In this document: positions 10,261 through 18,988 of the stretch, in pieces
Numbering within the stretch: position 1 is the first letter of the stretch
How the letters are laid out: every line of letters begins with the position of its first letter
NCBI RefSeq assembly: GCF_013034685.1
Contig: NZ_WQGO01000006.1
Span: 124,001-188,000 of the forward strand
Direction: 5' to 3'
Length of the DNA: 64,000 bases
Source of the DNA: Ruegeria lacuscaerulensis
GTDB lineage: Bacteria > Pseudomonadota > Alphaproteobacteria > Rhodobacterales > Rhodobacteraceae
Made by a program: the position numbers and the translations under genes
Notes under the pieces: model-generated
Told to the model about the DNA's origin: nothing
Database searches by the model: none
What the model saw: only the letters and a program-made list of their open reading frames with translations

Positions 10261-10939
10261 CGGCAATCAACCCTTCGGCCAGCGCGATACCCTCTGGATG
10301 GCCTACATCGCACCATCGGCCAGGATAGGTCAGTGAAAACAGACGGTTGTCGCTGTGCATCCGGTCCCACAGCAGGTTCAGGGAAAAGGATGTCTGAGGG
10401 ATATCCATCAGACCTTCAGTTTTCAAAATCTGCGCCCCGCCATAGATCAATCCGGGCCCGCGCGAGATGCGCCCATCCGCATCTGCGGTGAAATCTCCAG
10501 TGCCGGTGTAGCCCAAGGTTTGTGCCACAGGTACGCACATCAACAGCGCGTCCATTCGATCTGGGTCCCATGCCTTACGCAAAAGTGTTAACGGATTTGG
10601 GCCGGACCAGATTGCATCGGGATTCAGAGTGAACACCGGCTCCGGCCCCAGCATCGGCAGAGCGGCGCGCAATCCGCCCCCTGTTTCAAGGATGTCGTCT
10701 GTTTCGTAAGTCAGCGTCACACCTTTCGGTGCCAAATGCGCCTCAAGCTGCTCGGGCAGATAGTGCAGGTTGGCGACGATCCGCTGAGGGTTGATCGCAT
10801 CAACCAGCTCTAGTGCATGGTCGATCAACGCCCGACCCGAAACTTCGATCAGCGGTTTGGGTCTATCTTTGGTCAGCGCGCCCATACGGGTCCCGAACCC
10901 GGCGGCGAATACCATCACAGCGTCGGGTGATTGCGTCAT
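10253..10939 (-). CDS. murU: MurU-like N-acetylmuramate-1-phosphate uridylyltransferase
   Basis: Sugar-phosphate nucleotidyltransferase of 228 residues with the signature AAGFGTRMGALTKDRPKPLI at residues 12-31 and the metal-binding LNPDAIWSG. In the peptidoglycan recycling bypass described in Pseudomonas and other Gram-negatives, MurU makes UDP-MurNAc from MurNAc-1-P, the product of AmgK. The adjacent overlapping amgK-like gene supports this assignment over a generic nucleotidyltransferase. It overlaps amgK by 4 bp and addB by 8 bp. Confidence 0.83.
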   Translation of the reverse strand: MTQSPDAVMVFAAGFGTRMGALTKDRPKPLIEVSGRALIDHALELVDAINPQRIVANLHYLPEQLEAHLAPKGVTLTYETDDILETGGGLRAALPMLGPEPVFTLNPDAIWSGPNPLTLLRKAWDPDRMDALLMCVPVAQTLGYTGTGDFTADADGRISRGPGLIYGGAQILKTEGLMDIPQTSFSLNLLWDRMHSDNRLFSLTYPGRWCDVGHPEGIALAEGLIADV

Positions 10940-11940
10940 TTCTGTCGTAGCCTGTTCAGGTTTTCTTCGGTGGGCGCGGGCAGGGCGCTGCGCAGCAGAT
11001 CAGCCACGCCGACCAGCGCGGGATGCTCTAGATCGCGCATCAAATGCGCCCATGTGGCCGGGATCAGGTCCACGTATTGGGGCTTGCCGTACTCCGTGGC
11101 CAGCCGGGCAAAACCACCCAGAATACGTAGGTTTCTTTGCGCCCCCAGCACCGTATAAGCGGTGCGGAAGTCATGATCGTTCACTCCGGTCTGCGAGATA
11201 TAGTGATCAATCATACGCATCTCGGTTCCCAAGGATACGTCGCGACGAATGTCTTGCAACAAGGACACCAGATCATAAGCCGGATGCCCCAGCATCGCGG
11301 TTTGGAAATCCAGCAGGCCCACGCGTTTTACCCCGTTTCGGTCGGGCAGCCAAATCAGATTCTCGGCGTGGTAATCGCGCTGGACCACAACCTTTGGTCC
11401 CGATGTTTCCTGGTGCAGGATGTCGGCAAAGCGATGCTCAAACCGGCTACGCGCGTCTTGATCATGCGCGCCAAGAATGACCTGCGCGTATTTGGTGAAG
11501 GACAGCGCCGACAACTCGGCCATCAGCGAGGGACCGTAAGACGGCAGGGACAGTGTTGGTGCCGCGTGCAGTGTGATCAGAACGTCCGTAGCAGCCTGAT
11601 AGAGCTCCCGTTCCATCACAGGGCGGGTTTCTAGGACACGCGCGAATAGGTCATCGCCCAAATCTTCCAACAGAAGGAACCCGAACTCGGTGTCCTCAGC
11701 GTAGATCTCGGGCGCGCTTAACCCGGTCGCGCGCAGGTGGTGCGCCATCCGCACAAACGCTTCGACCGGTTCGGCTTGACCGGGGGGGGAATCCATCAGC
11801 ACGGCCGTTGCCCCTGTCTCGGGATTGGTAAGCCGCTCGTACCTGCGGTTCGAGGCATCCCCGGCCAAGGGCGCGCGCAGAGCATTCGCCCAAGGTGTCT
11901 GCGCGATCAGCGCTTCGGCTAGAATGGCGCGGTTTGTCAT
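10936..11940 (-). CDS. amgK: AmgK-like anomeric MurNAc/GlcNAc kinase
   Basis: Aminoglycoside phosphotransferase-fold kinase of 334 residues (COG3178 type). The catalytic loop reads VQRDYHAENLIWL and the metal-binding Asp is in GLLDFQTAMLGHPAYDL. AmgK phosphorylates MurNAc at C1, feeding MurU. The gene sits between tsaE and murU with ATGA overlaps on both sides, which argues for co-translation. The general kinase fold is certain; substrate identity rests on the murU neighbour. Confidence 0.83.
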   Translation of the reverse strand: MTNRAILAEALIAQTPWANALRAPLAGDASNRRYERLTNPETGATAVLMDSPPGQAEPVEAFVRMAHHLRATGLSAPEIYAEDTEFGFLLLEDLGDDLFARVLETRPVMERELYQAATDVLITLHAAPTLSLPSYGPSLMAELSALSFTKYAQVILGAHDQDARSRFEHRFADILHQETSGPKVVVQRDYHAENLIWLPDRNGVKRVGLLDFQTAMLGHPAYDLVSLLQDIRRDVSLGTEMRMIDHYISQTGVNDHDFRTAYTVLGAQRNLRILGGFARLATEYGKPQYVDLIPATWAHLMRDLEHPALVGVADLLRSALPAPTEENLNRLRQK

Positions 11941-12410
11941 GTGATCGCCTCCGGCAATTCAGCCCAGCGCGGGTCCGACCAACTGATCGTCAGATGGCGT
12001 TTATCCAGTGTATCAGGGTCTGTTTCAAACTTTAGCGTCAGAGCTGAGGCCGGTCTCAACGGCCCCAGTTTGTTTGGCCATTCGATCAGGCTGATCGCGG
12101 TTTCGAATGCGTCGGTCAGACCCAGTTCCTCGACCTCTTCCAGTGCGCTGAGCCGGTAGAGGTCGCAGTGCCATATCTCGCCCAAGGAGGTGTCATAGAC
12201 CTGCACAAGCGTGAAGGTGGGCGAGGGGACATCTTCGGGGTGGGTCATCACGGATTGGATCAGACTGCGCGCGAAATGTGTCTTGCCGCTGCCGATCTCG
12301 CCGTCCAGCAACAGAACGTCGCCGGGGCGCAGCACGCGGCCCAGTAAAACCGCCAATCGGGCGGTTTCCTCGGGCGAATTCAGGGTGATTACATGGGGCG
12401 CGCTTGTCAT
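11937..12410 (-). CDS. tsaE: TsaE, tRNA t6A biosynthesis ATPase
   Basis: P-loop ATPase of 157 residues needed for the TsaBDE t6A37 tRNA modification machinery. Walker A is GEIGSGKTHFARSL; the conserved VPSPTFTLVQ switch region and the IWHCDLYRL motif are present. The reading frame extends upstream to 12542, but the family N-terminus begins at ATG 12410 (MTSAPHV). It starts the overlapping array tsaE-amgK-murU-addB-addA. Its partner tsaD is in this window at 25533-26627. Confidence 0.92.
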   Translation of the reverse strand: MTSAPHVITLNSPEETARLAVLLGRVLRPGDVLLLDGEIGSGKTHFARSLIQSVMTHPEDVPSPTFTLVQVYDTSLGEIWHCDLYRLSALEEVEELGLTDAFETAISLIEWPNKLGPLRPASALTLKFETDPDTLDKRHLTISWSDPRWAELPEAIT

Positions 12411-12451
12411 GGCGCCACAATGGCCTTGCGCCCGGTTGGCTGCAACCCGGT

Positions 12452-13960
12452 TCAGGCGCTGATCTGGTGAATATCCTGACTTATCATCGCGTCCGCATCC
12501 GGTGAAAACCGCACGATCGTCGCGCCGTTCTGCATCGGGCACAAGGTGCAGATCAGGCGCGTGCCATTACGCAATCGCAGGTCCGCGGACCACTCGGATC
12601 GGTTTTCGCGCATGGCTACGAAATCTCGGATTTCGCCAAGGACCGGCGTTGCCAGGCATTGATCCTGCCAGCCCCGTGTCACATCAAGGATCGAGTCCGG
12701 CTCGAACCCGCTGTCGTCGGTTTCACCCCACAATTCCTGATAGGCGTAATTGGTGAAAGCTAGGGTTCCATCCGCACCAAACACAGCGATTGCATCCGCC
12801 AGCTTGTCCAGAATGGATTGCATCAGGTCCATCTCGGACCGGAAGCGGCGGGTCAGGGTGATCTCGGCCGTGATGTCCTCGAACAGAAAGGCGACGGCAC
12901 CGTCAGGGTGTGGGCGGCCGCTGACCGAATAGACCGAGCCCGAGGGCAGGGACCATGTTTCTTGATAATTCCCGTCTTCGGCCGCTTCGAGAAGATCGTT
13001 CATCTGGCTGCGCCAACCGCGGTAATTTTTGGGTTCGGGCATCATGTGCTGATCGCGCAGCCGGTCGAAAAAGCTGGACAGGCTAGGTCGACAACTGAGG
13101 AAATCGGGCGGCAGGGCGGTCAGGTCGATCAGGGCGGGGTTGAACAGGGCCAACTGACGGTTTCGGTCGAAAATGGCCAGTCCGATGGACAGCTGTGCGA
13201 ACGTCTTGGTCATCGTCTGCACAAATTTGCGCTGGGCGGTTTCGGCGTCGACGATGGCATTGATATCGACTGCATAGCACAAATGCCCCTCGGGGTGATC
13301 GGACAGCGTCAGATCGAACCAAAGCTTGCTGTCGCTACCCTCGGTCGAGATCGAAACGCGCGACTTTCCTGACGGTTTTGCGTCGTCTTCAAGGCCCGGA
13401 AAGAGCGGTGCGGTCAGGTCCGTATCCTGCCCGCGCACTTTGCGTACCAATGCAATATAGGCCGCATTGCACCAGCGCACATTGGATTGGCGATCCAACA
13501 GCCATACTGGATAGGGCGCCCGTTCCATTGCCAACCGGATCGGATCATTGCTGTCCCGATGCGCGATTGATGTGCACCCACCGCTGTCGCGTAATTGAAC
13601 CCGTACAATCCCATCGATCCATTCGCACAGGACATCGCGTTCTACCGTGCAATCAATCGCGGGGATCACCATGTTGCCTTCGTGCCGGATACGTTCGGGC
13701 GTTTCGGGGAACGAGGGGAAATCCCGCTGCAACAGACGGCGCAGGTCCGGCCAGTCGCGCAGGTCGTCAAACCCCTCAAGCGCGATGTCCGAATGGCTGA
13801 TCAAACGATCCCCATCAAACAGAAACACCGCATCGAACAGCGACGAGGGCGAGGACAGGCCGAAATTGTCGCCCCTGTGCCTGCGACGTGGCAGCAGCCA
13901 CTGCACCGCGAGACTGGCAGAAACCAGACCGATAACAGCCAGAATGATCCAGTCCACCAT
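12452..13960 (-). CDS. membrane-anchored PAS-domain protein without kinase domain
   Basis: 502 residues. One N-terminal membrane helix (VDWIILAVIGLVSASLAVQWLL) is followed by a long sensory region with at least two PAS_7-type domains: one around SIGLAIFDRNRQLALFNPAL and one around DAIAVFGADGTLAFTNYAYQ. No HisKA, HATPase, GGDEF or EAL domain follows; the protein ends soon after the second PAS. Start ATG 13960 has AGGA before it; the open frame extends 15 codons further upstream. It lies between tsaE and regB on the same strand, 64 bp after the end of regB. Its output partner is unknown. Confidence 0.75.
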   Translation of the reverse strand: MVDWIILAVIGLVSASLAVQWLLPRRRHRGDNFGLSSPSSLFDAVFLFDGDRLISHSDIALEGFDDLRDWPDLRRLLQRDFPSFPETPERIRHEGNMVIPAIDCTVERDVLCEWIDGIVRVQLRDSGGCTSIAHRDSNDPIRLAMERAPYPVWLLDRQSNVRWCNAAYIALVRKVRGQDTDLTAPLFPGLEDDAKPSGKSRVSISTEGSDSKLWFDLTLSDHPEGHLCYAVDINAIVDAETAQRKFVQTMTKTFAQLSIGLAIFDRNRQLALFNPALIDLTALPPDFLSCRPSLSSFFDRLRDQHMMPEPKNYRGWRSQMNDLLEAAEDGNYQETWSLPSGSVYSVSGRPHPDGAVAFLFEDITAEITLTRRFRSEMDLMQSILDKLADAIAVFGADGTLAFTNYAYQELWGETDDSGFEPDSILDVTRGWQDQCLATPVLGEIRDFVAMRENRSEWSADLRLRNGTRLICTLCPMQNGATIVRFSPDADAMISQDIHQISA

Positions 13961-14024
13961 GAGTTCCTCGCAGGGTTGCTCGTGGCGTCGGATAATGGGT
14001 TGCAATGGTTAACAGGGTCTTAAC

Positions 14025-15422
14025 TCAGACCTCAATGCGCTGATTGGCACCGGATGGCACAGGGGTGTCGCCGGTCTGGGCATCCAGCAATTTGCGGGGC
14101 CATGTGACCCTGACGATTGCCCCCCGGTGATCGGGATTATCGGAATAGGTCTGATAGGGGTCCGAGCCATTGGCAAAGTCCAGCTCGGCCCCGGTCCGTT
14201 CCAGCAGCGTTTTGGCAATGAACAGACCCAGCCCCATACCTTCATATTCCGGGCGCGCGCGCTGGTCCGTCTCGGCGCGGCGGCGGCGCATGAACGGGTC
14301 ACCGATACGGCCGATCATCTGTGAAGGATACCCGCGCCCGTCATCCATGATGTGGACGGTAATCTGATCGGCGGTCCACTCGGCCTCGACCCAAACATTG
14401 GCGCGGGCGAAATCCACAGCGTTCTGGATCAGGTTGCGCAGCCCGTGGATGATCTCGGGCTTACGCAGGATCGAGGGTTGTTGCACATCGCCGTCATCGG
14501 CGGGCCCTTCCAGGAAATGAACGCTCTTGCCTCGGTTGATATGCGGCTCAGCGGCTTCATGCACCACGGTGGATAGCGGGGCTTGCCGCAAATGCAGGTC
14601 GTCCTTGCCTGCCCGACCCATGTCACGCAGGATATCGCGGCACCGGTTGGCCTGTTCGCGGATCAGGGCGGCGTCTTCCTTCAGGTCGGGGCGGTCGTCC
14701 AGTTCCTCATAGAGTTCAGAGCTGGTCAGCTTGATCGTGGCCAGCGGCGTGCCCAACTCATGCGCGGCGGCGGCGACCACGCCGCCCAGATCAGTCAGCT
14801 TCTGTTCCCGCGCCAGCGCCATGTGGGTAGCGGACAACGCGTCAGACATGGATTGCACCTCAGAGCTGACCCGATGGGAATAGGCCCCCAGAAAGACGAT
14901 GGCGATCACGATGGCGGCCCAGTTGCCGAACAGCAGGATGTCGGGGATATCCAGATCCATGCCCACATCCGTGCGCAGCGGCACATGAAACTCGGCCAGC
15001 AGGGTGGTCAGCGCGATAGCCACACCGCCGATGATCAGGGTCGAGCGTGTGCTCATCACGCTGGCCGAAATCGTGACCGGCCCCACCAGCAGCAGGGCAA
15101 ACGGATTGTTCAGCCCGCCCGTCAGATACAAAAGGATAGTCAGTTGCAGCAGGTCGAACAGCACCATCAGGAAGTTTTCGAACTCGGACAGGCGCTTGTT
15201 GCGAGGAAAAACAAGGATCGCCGTTAGGTTTCCCAAGACCGAAACACCGATCGCCAGATAACACAGCATCACGTCAAGCTGCACACCATAGGTCTGTTGC
15301 GCGACGGTGATGGCGGTGATCTGGCCGATGATGGCCACCCAGCGCAACAGGATCAGCGTGCGCAGCCTGATCCAGCTGCTGCGTTCCTGCCCGCGCCAAA
15401 ATGTGATGTTGGAATTGGCCAT
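14025..15422 (-). CDS. regB: RegB/PrrB redox sensor histidine kinase
   Basis: 465 residues with six N-terminal membrane helices. The invariant quinone-sensing heptapeptide GGLNNPF lies at residues 102-108. The phospho-acceptor is H221 in AAAAHELGTPLATI, and the redox-active cysteine is C261 in NRCRDILRDMGRAGKDD; both are offset by four from R. capsulatus H225 and C265, which fits. HATPase N, G1 and G2 boxes are present (NLIQNAVDFA, DDGRGYP, GMGLGLFIAK). It controls energy metabolism genes through RegA in response to quinone pool redox state. Divergent from senC. Confidence 0.96.
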   Translation of the reverse strand: MANSNITFWRGQERSSWIRLRTLILLRWVAIIGQITAITVAQQTYGVQLDVMLCYLAIGVSVLGNLTAILVFPRNKRLSEFENFLMVLFDLLQLTILLYLTGGLNNPFALLLVGPVTISASVMSTRSTLIIGGVAIALTTLLAEFHVPLRTDVGMDLDIPDILLFGNWAAIVIAIVFLGAYSHRVSSEVQSMSDALSATHMALAREQKLTDLGGVVAAAAHELGTPLATIKLTSSELYEELDDRPDLKEDAALIREQANRCRDILRDMGRAGKDDLHLRQAPLSTVVHEAAEPHINRGKSVHFLEGPADDGDVQQPSILRKPEIIHGLRNLIQNAVDFARANVWVEAEWTADQITVHIMDDGRGYPSQMIGRIGDPFMRRRRAETDQRARPEYEGMGLGLFIAKTLLERTGAELDFANGSDPYQTYSDNPDHRGAIVRVTWPRKLLDAQTGDTPVPSGANQRIEV

Positions 15423-15515
15423 GTGTCCATTATGTCCTGTTGCATCGGCTGATCATCTTGATAGGTGTCCGGGCCGAAACGATCAACAACCCCTCTGATC
15501 TTTAGGATTGATGCC

Positions 15516-16136
15516 ATGGTCCGCCTTTACGCCATTCTCGCCACAATCGTTCTTGCCATTGGTCTGGGGGCGATGTGGTTGCTGACGCGCGGAGGAGGAT
15601 CTGACGACAAGTTCGCGCAATGCCGGTCCAGCCAGATTGCAGGCGGCACCGCCGCCATTGGTGGACCGTTCGAGCTGATCAACGGCGAAGGTCAAGCCGT
15701 CACCGATACCGACGTGATCACCGAACCCACGCTGGTCTATTTCGGCTACACCTTCTGCCCCGATGTCTGCCCCTTCGATATGTCCCGCAATGCCGAGGCC
15801 GTGGATATTTTGGAAACCCGCGGCCAGTCGGTGACGCCGCTGTTCATCTCGATCGATCCGGACCGCGACACGCCCGAAGTTGTGGCTGACTATGCCTTCA
15901 ACCTGGGTGGAAAGACCATCGCGCTGACCGGTTCGGCCGAACAGGTCAAGGCTGCGAGCCAAGCTTACAAGACCTATTACAAGGCCCATGACAAAAGCGA
16001 CGAATACTATCTGGTCGATCATTCCACCTTTACTTATCTGGTCACACCTCAGGACGGGTTTATCGAGTTTTTCAACCGGAATGACACAGCCCAGCAGATG
16101 GCGGATAAGGTCGGGTGCTTCCTGGACAAGATCTAG
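15516..16136 (+). CDS. senC: SenC/PrrC (Sco1-family) copper-binding protein
   Basis: 206 residues: an N-terminal membrane anchor (residues 3-24), then a periplasmic thioredoxin-fold domain with the copper ligands C81 and C85 in FCPDVC and H169 in VDHSTF. Sco/SenC proteins deliver copper to cytochrome c oxidase and are encoded between regB and regA in this group. ATG 15516 with AGGA upstream is preferred over the longer open frame. It is divergent from regB with 93 bp between them, which should hold both promoters. Confidence 0.94.
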   Translation: MVRLYAILATIVLAIGLGAMWLLTRGGGSDDKFAQCRSSQIAGGTAAIGGPFELINGEGQAVTDTDVITEPTLVYFGYTFCPDVCPFDMSRNAEAVDILETRGQSVTPLFISIDPDRDTPEVVADYAFNLGGKTIALTGSAEQVKAASQAYKTYYKAHDKSDEYYLVDHSTFTYLVTPQDGFIEFFNRNDTAQQMADKVGCFLDKI

Positions 16137-16222
16137 GACTTAATGGCCTGTTTGACCTTTGCCTTGGCGCTGCTATTACTCAGTACCAAGCCAACGGCGT
16201 GAAATAGCGGAAAGAATAGAAT

Positions 16223-16777
16223 ATGGCGGACAGCTCTGACCTGGATATCGGCCCGGATAAATCCCTGCTTCTGGTGGATGATGACGAGCCCTTTCTGAGA
16301 CGTCTGGCCAAGGCCATGGAAAAGCGCGGTTTCGAGGTTGAGACCGCAGGCTCGGTCGCCGCAGGACGGGCCATTTCCACCGCCCGCCCACCTGCCTACG
16401 CGGTTGTGGATTTGCGGCTTGAGGATGGCAACGGGCTGGACGTGGTCGAAGTGCTGCGTGAAAAGCGCCCCGACAGCCGGGTCGTGGTTCTGACCGGCTA
16501 TGGCGCTATTGCTACTGCCGTGGCCGCCGTAAAGATTGGCGCGACCGACTACCTGTCGAAACCCGCCGATGCCACCGACATCACCAATGCGCTGCTTACC
16601 AAAGATGACGAGCTGCCGCCGCCCCCGGAAAACCCTATGAGTGCCGACCGCGTACGTTGGGAGCATATCCAGAGGGTCTATGAACTGTGTGACCGGAACG
16701 TCTCGGAAACCGCGAGGCGGCTCAACATGCACCGCCGGACTTTGCAGCGAATTTTGGCGAAGCGCAGCCCGCGGTGA
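16223..16777 (+). CDS. regA: RegA/PrrA redox response regulator
   Basis: 184 residues. The receiver has the acidic pocket DDD at residues 19-21 and the phosphorylation site D63 (VVDLRLEDGNG), the same number as in R. capsulatus RegA. A polyproline linker (PPPPENP) leads to a Fis-type helix-turn-helix (ARRLNMHRRTLQRILAKR) highly conserved in RegA proteins. It is the cognate partner of RegB and regulates photosynthesis, respiration, CO2/N2 fixation or related genes depending on the species. Confidence 0.97.
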   Translation: MADSSDLDIGPDKSLLLVDDDEPFLRRLAKAMEKRGFEVETAGSVAAGRAISTARPPAYAVVDLRLEDGNGLDVVEVLREKRPDSRVVVLTGYGAIATAVAAVKIGATDYLSKPADATDITNALLTKDDELPPPPENPMSADRVRWEHIQRVYELCDRNVSETARRLNMHRRTLQRILAKRSPR

Positions 16778-16791
16778 AGCGGATTTTTTGA

Positions 16792-17298
16792 ATGTCATTC
16801 AGCTTTAAGTGTAAAACTTGTGGCGAGAGACATGAAGTTCTTCCGAGTTTCGGGCCCGAGGCTCCACTAAGCTACGCGGTTTTGGATGAAGAAGACCAAA
16901 AATCACGCGCCGAGCTTGGCACTGATGATTGCATCATTGATGATCAATACTATTTTGTTCGGGGTAGGTTGCAGCTCCCTATCATAGGACAAACTGAACC
17001 CTTTGTATGGTTGGTCTGGTGTTCATTAAGCCTAGACAGTTATGCGCAATGGCGAGAAATGTTTGGTGAAAAAAAGCGAGCGCATGTTGGCCCATTTTTT
17101 GGTTGGTTGAATGTTCAGCTCCCCTTTTATGAGGACACTTTGAATCTTGCTACTTCTGTTCAATTGGTTGACGCTGGATCCCGACCGCTCGTCACAGTTC
17201 ACGAAGCAGACAACCAGCTGTACTTCGATCAGCGTGACGGGCTGTCCCAGGCAAAGGTGGAAATGATGGTCCACGACCTTTTGCATCCGGAACTGTAA
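16792..17298 (+). CDS. DUF2199 family protein
   Basis: 168 residues, unknown function. It begins with a zinc-ribbon-like FKCKTCGERHE pair of cysteines followed by the DUF2199 core (tryptophan-rich WLVWCSLSLDSYAQW, and GPFFGWLNVQLPFYEDT). The coding sequence is distinctly more AT-rich than its neighbours, with many AAA, TTT and ATT codons, which suggests recent acquisition. It starts 14 bp after regA on the same strand. Confidence 0.75.
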   Translation: MSFSFKCKTCGERHEVLPSFGPEAPLSYAVLDEEDQKSRAELGTDDCIIDDQYYFVRGRLQLPIIGQTEPFVWLVWCSLSLDSYAQWREMFGEKKRAHVGPFFGWLNVQLPFYEDTLNLATSVQLVDAGSRPLVTVHEADNQLYFDQRDGLSQAKVEMMVHDLLHPEL

Positions 17299-17399
17299 TT
17301 TTCAGAAACCTCATGTCACAGCTTCGTGACTTGCACCTCTGCGCCCTGAGACCAAGTGATCGCTTCTGGAAAACACTTAACAAGACAGGAACTTCATAG

Positions 17400-17771
17400 A
17401 TGATCGGCTATGTGACCATCGGCGTCTCGGATATGGAACGCGCGAAGAAATTCTATACGGAACTGCTTTCGGATCGCGGCGCAAAGGTGGTCAACGATGT
17501 AGGGCGCATCGCGTTTATCGGAACCAAACCCGGAGAGGCGATGTTGGCCGTCTGCGAGCCCTATGACGGAAATGAATGCTCTGTTGGCAATGGCGTCATG
17601 ATCTCGTTTGCCGCCGAATCCGAGGATGAGATCAAAACGCTCTATAATAAAGCCCTCAGCCTTGGTGCAACCGATGAAGGCGCGCCGGGTGTCCGTGTGC
17701 CGGGTCGGTTCACTGGCGCTTATGTGCGAGACCACGACGGCAACAAAATCTGCTTTTATATGTTTGCTTAA
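17400..17771 (+). CDS. VOC (glyoxalase/bleomycin-resistance) family protein
   Basis: 123 residues with the paired beta-alpha-beta-beta-beta modules of the vicinal oxygen chelate fold: MIGYVTIGVSDMERAKKFY at the N-terminus and YVRDHDGNKICFYMFA at the C-terminus. The H/E metal-ligand pattern is incomplete, so a specific reaction cannot be given. The 3' end overlaps the convergent HD-domain gene by 4 bp. The start ATG has AGGAAC upstream. Confidence 0.85.
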   Translation: MIGYVTIGVSDMERAKKFYTELLSDRGAKVVNDVGRIAFIGTKPGEAMLAVCEPYDGNECSVGNGVMISFAAESEDEIKTLYNKALSLGATDEGAPGVRVPGRFTGAYVRDHDGNKICFYMFA

Positions 17772-18361
17772 AGCTGTGCCAAGAGGGCGGCGTGTCTGTC
17801 CGTGTAAGCACGCCGTACCTCGATCGGGGGGCGCAGAACGATGTTCAGCCCCTCCATCGCGGTCTTGTCGGGGTGTCCAAAAAACTTCGTCGCCTCGGCC
17901 TCGGAAAAGCCTGCGATCTGCGTGGCCTCCATCCAGGCGCTGATCTTGTCGGCCTTTTTTATCTGACGCTTCACCGTTTTCGGCATGGCGGCGGGCAGGC
18001 CGAACCGAATGTGGATCGCCGCGGCCAACCGGTCATCCAGCGCGCCATAGTCGGGACCGACGGCGGATTTGACTGGAGAAATCATATCTCCAATCACGTA
18101 TTCGGGGGCGTCATGTAACAAAGCAGCCAACCGCCATTTGACCGGAGCCTTCGGGGCGATGCGGCCATAGAGTTCTTCGACCAGCAGCGAATGTTCGGCC
18201 ACGGAATAAGCAAAATCCCCCGCCGTCTGACCGTTCCAGCGCGCCACAAAGGCCAGTCCATGGGCGATATCTTCGATCTCGATATCCACCGGGGTCGGAT
18301 CCAGCAGATCCAGCCTGCGGCCAGACAGCATCCTCTGCCATGCGCGGGGTTGTGTTGCCAT
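17768..18361 (-). CDS. HD-domain phosphohydrolase (YfbR-like)
   Basis: 197 residues with an HD hydrolase core: H34, H57 in VAEHSLLVEE, and H83-D84 in ALLHDAPEYVIGD, the pattern of YfbR-type 5'-nucleotidases acting on deoxynucleoside monophosphates. Substrate is inferred from family only. It overlaps the convergent VOC gene by 4 bp at its 3' end. Confidence 0.85.
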   Translation of the reverse strand: MATQPRAWQRMLSGRRLDLLDPTPVDIEIEDIAHGLAFVARWNGQTAGDFAYSVAEHSLLVEELYGRIAPKAPVKWRLAALLHDAPEYVIGDMISPVKSAVGPDYGALDDRLAAAIHIRFGLPAAMPKTVKRQIKKADKISAWMEATQIAGFSEAEATKFFGHPDKTAMEGLNIVLRPPIEVRRAYTDRHAALLAQL

Positions 18362-18566
18362 TATACCATGCCTTGTCCGAACAGCCGCGATTGCGCCGCA
18401 ATTTTGTGGTATGGTTTACCTGTCAAGATCACCAGCTGCCAACTTTTTCTTGAGCATTCGTGCTTTGAACAAGTGCGCGGTGATACCGACATGAAGTACC
18501 GAGGGGGGCGCATGCTTCTCCCGGTGTGCCCCTCTCGATTGAAACCAGAATCGAAAGGAGCTTGTT

Positions 18567-18887
18567 ATGTTCAAGCGTTTGTTTGGAATTGCACTGGCCT
18601 TTGGCATGGCCGCCACTGCCCCTCCGGCGTTTGCCCAGCAGCAAAGTTGTGCGCAGCGTGACCACGTGATCGCCAAGCTACAAGACAGCTATTCGGAACA
18701 GCTGGCGTTTGGCGGATTGCAGAAATCACGCGGCGGGCAATCGGTGATGGAGGTTTGGACCTCACGGGAAACGGGAAGCTATACCGTTTTGGTGACCCAT
18801 GCGAACGGCCTGAGTTGTATCGTCGCCGTTGGCACCGATTTTTTCGAAGCGATCCCCAAGATCAAGGTAGAAGGCACGCCTAGCTAA
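18567..18887 (+). CDS. small secreted hypothetical protein
   Basis: 106 residues with a clear Sec signal peptide (MFKRLFGIALAFGMAATAPPAFA, cleavage after AFA), leaving a periplasmic domain of about 83 residues with two cysteines (C28 and the C in LSCIVAV) that could form a disulfide. GAAAGGAG lies nine bases before the ATG. I do not recognise the family; similar short SPW/cysteine-pair proteins are common in Rhodobacterales. A gap of about 200 bp upstream probably contains its promoter. Confidence 0.7.
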   Translation: MFKRLFGIALAFGMAATAPPAFAQQQSCAQRDHVIAKLQDSYSEQLAFGGLQKSRGGQSVMEVWTSRETGSYTVLVTHANGLSCIVAVGTDFFEAIPKIKVEGTPS

Positions 18888-18922
18888 GTTTGGCGCATAA
18901 AATCCCGTTTCCGGCCATCTGC

Positions 18923-18956
18923 GTTGCCACGTCCCCAAAGGGATGCTAGGGGCAAC
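18923..18956 (+). promoter_or_regulatory. inverted repeat in the ahcY leader
   Basis: GTTGCC (18923-18928) pairs with GGCAAC (18951-18956), enclosing CCC/GGG that could form a small inner hairpin, 33 bases before the ahcY start. Leaders of ahcY and other SAM-cycle genes often hold SAM or SAH riboswitches, but I cannot match this to a known consensus. It is a structural observation only. Confidence 0.3.
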
Positions 18957-18988
18957 CCGGACCAAGATTTACCGGAATGGAGTACCTG

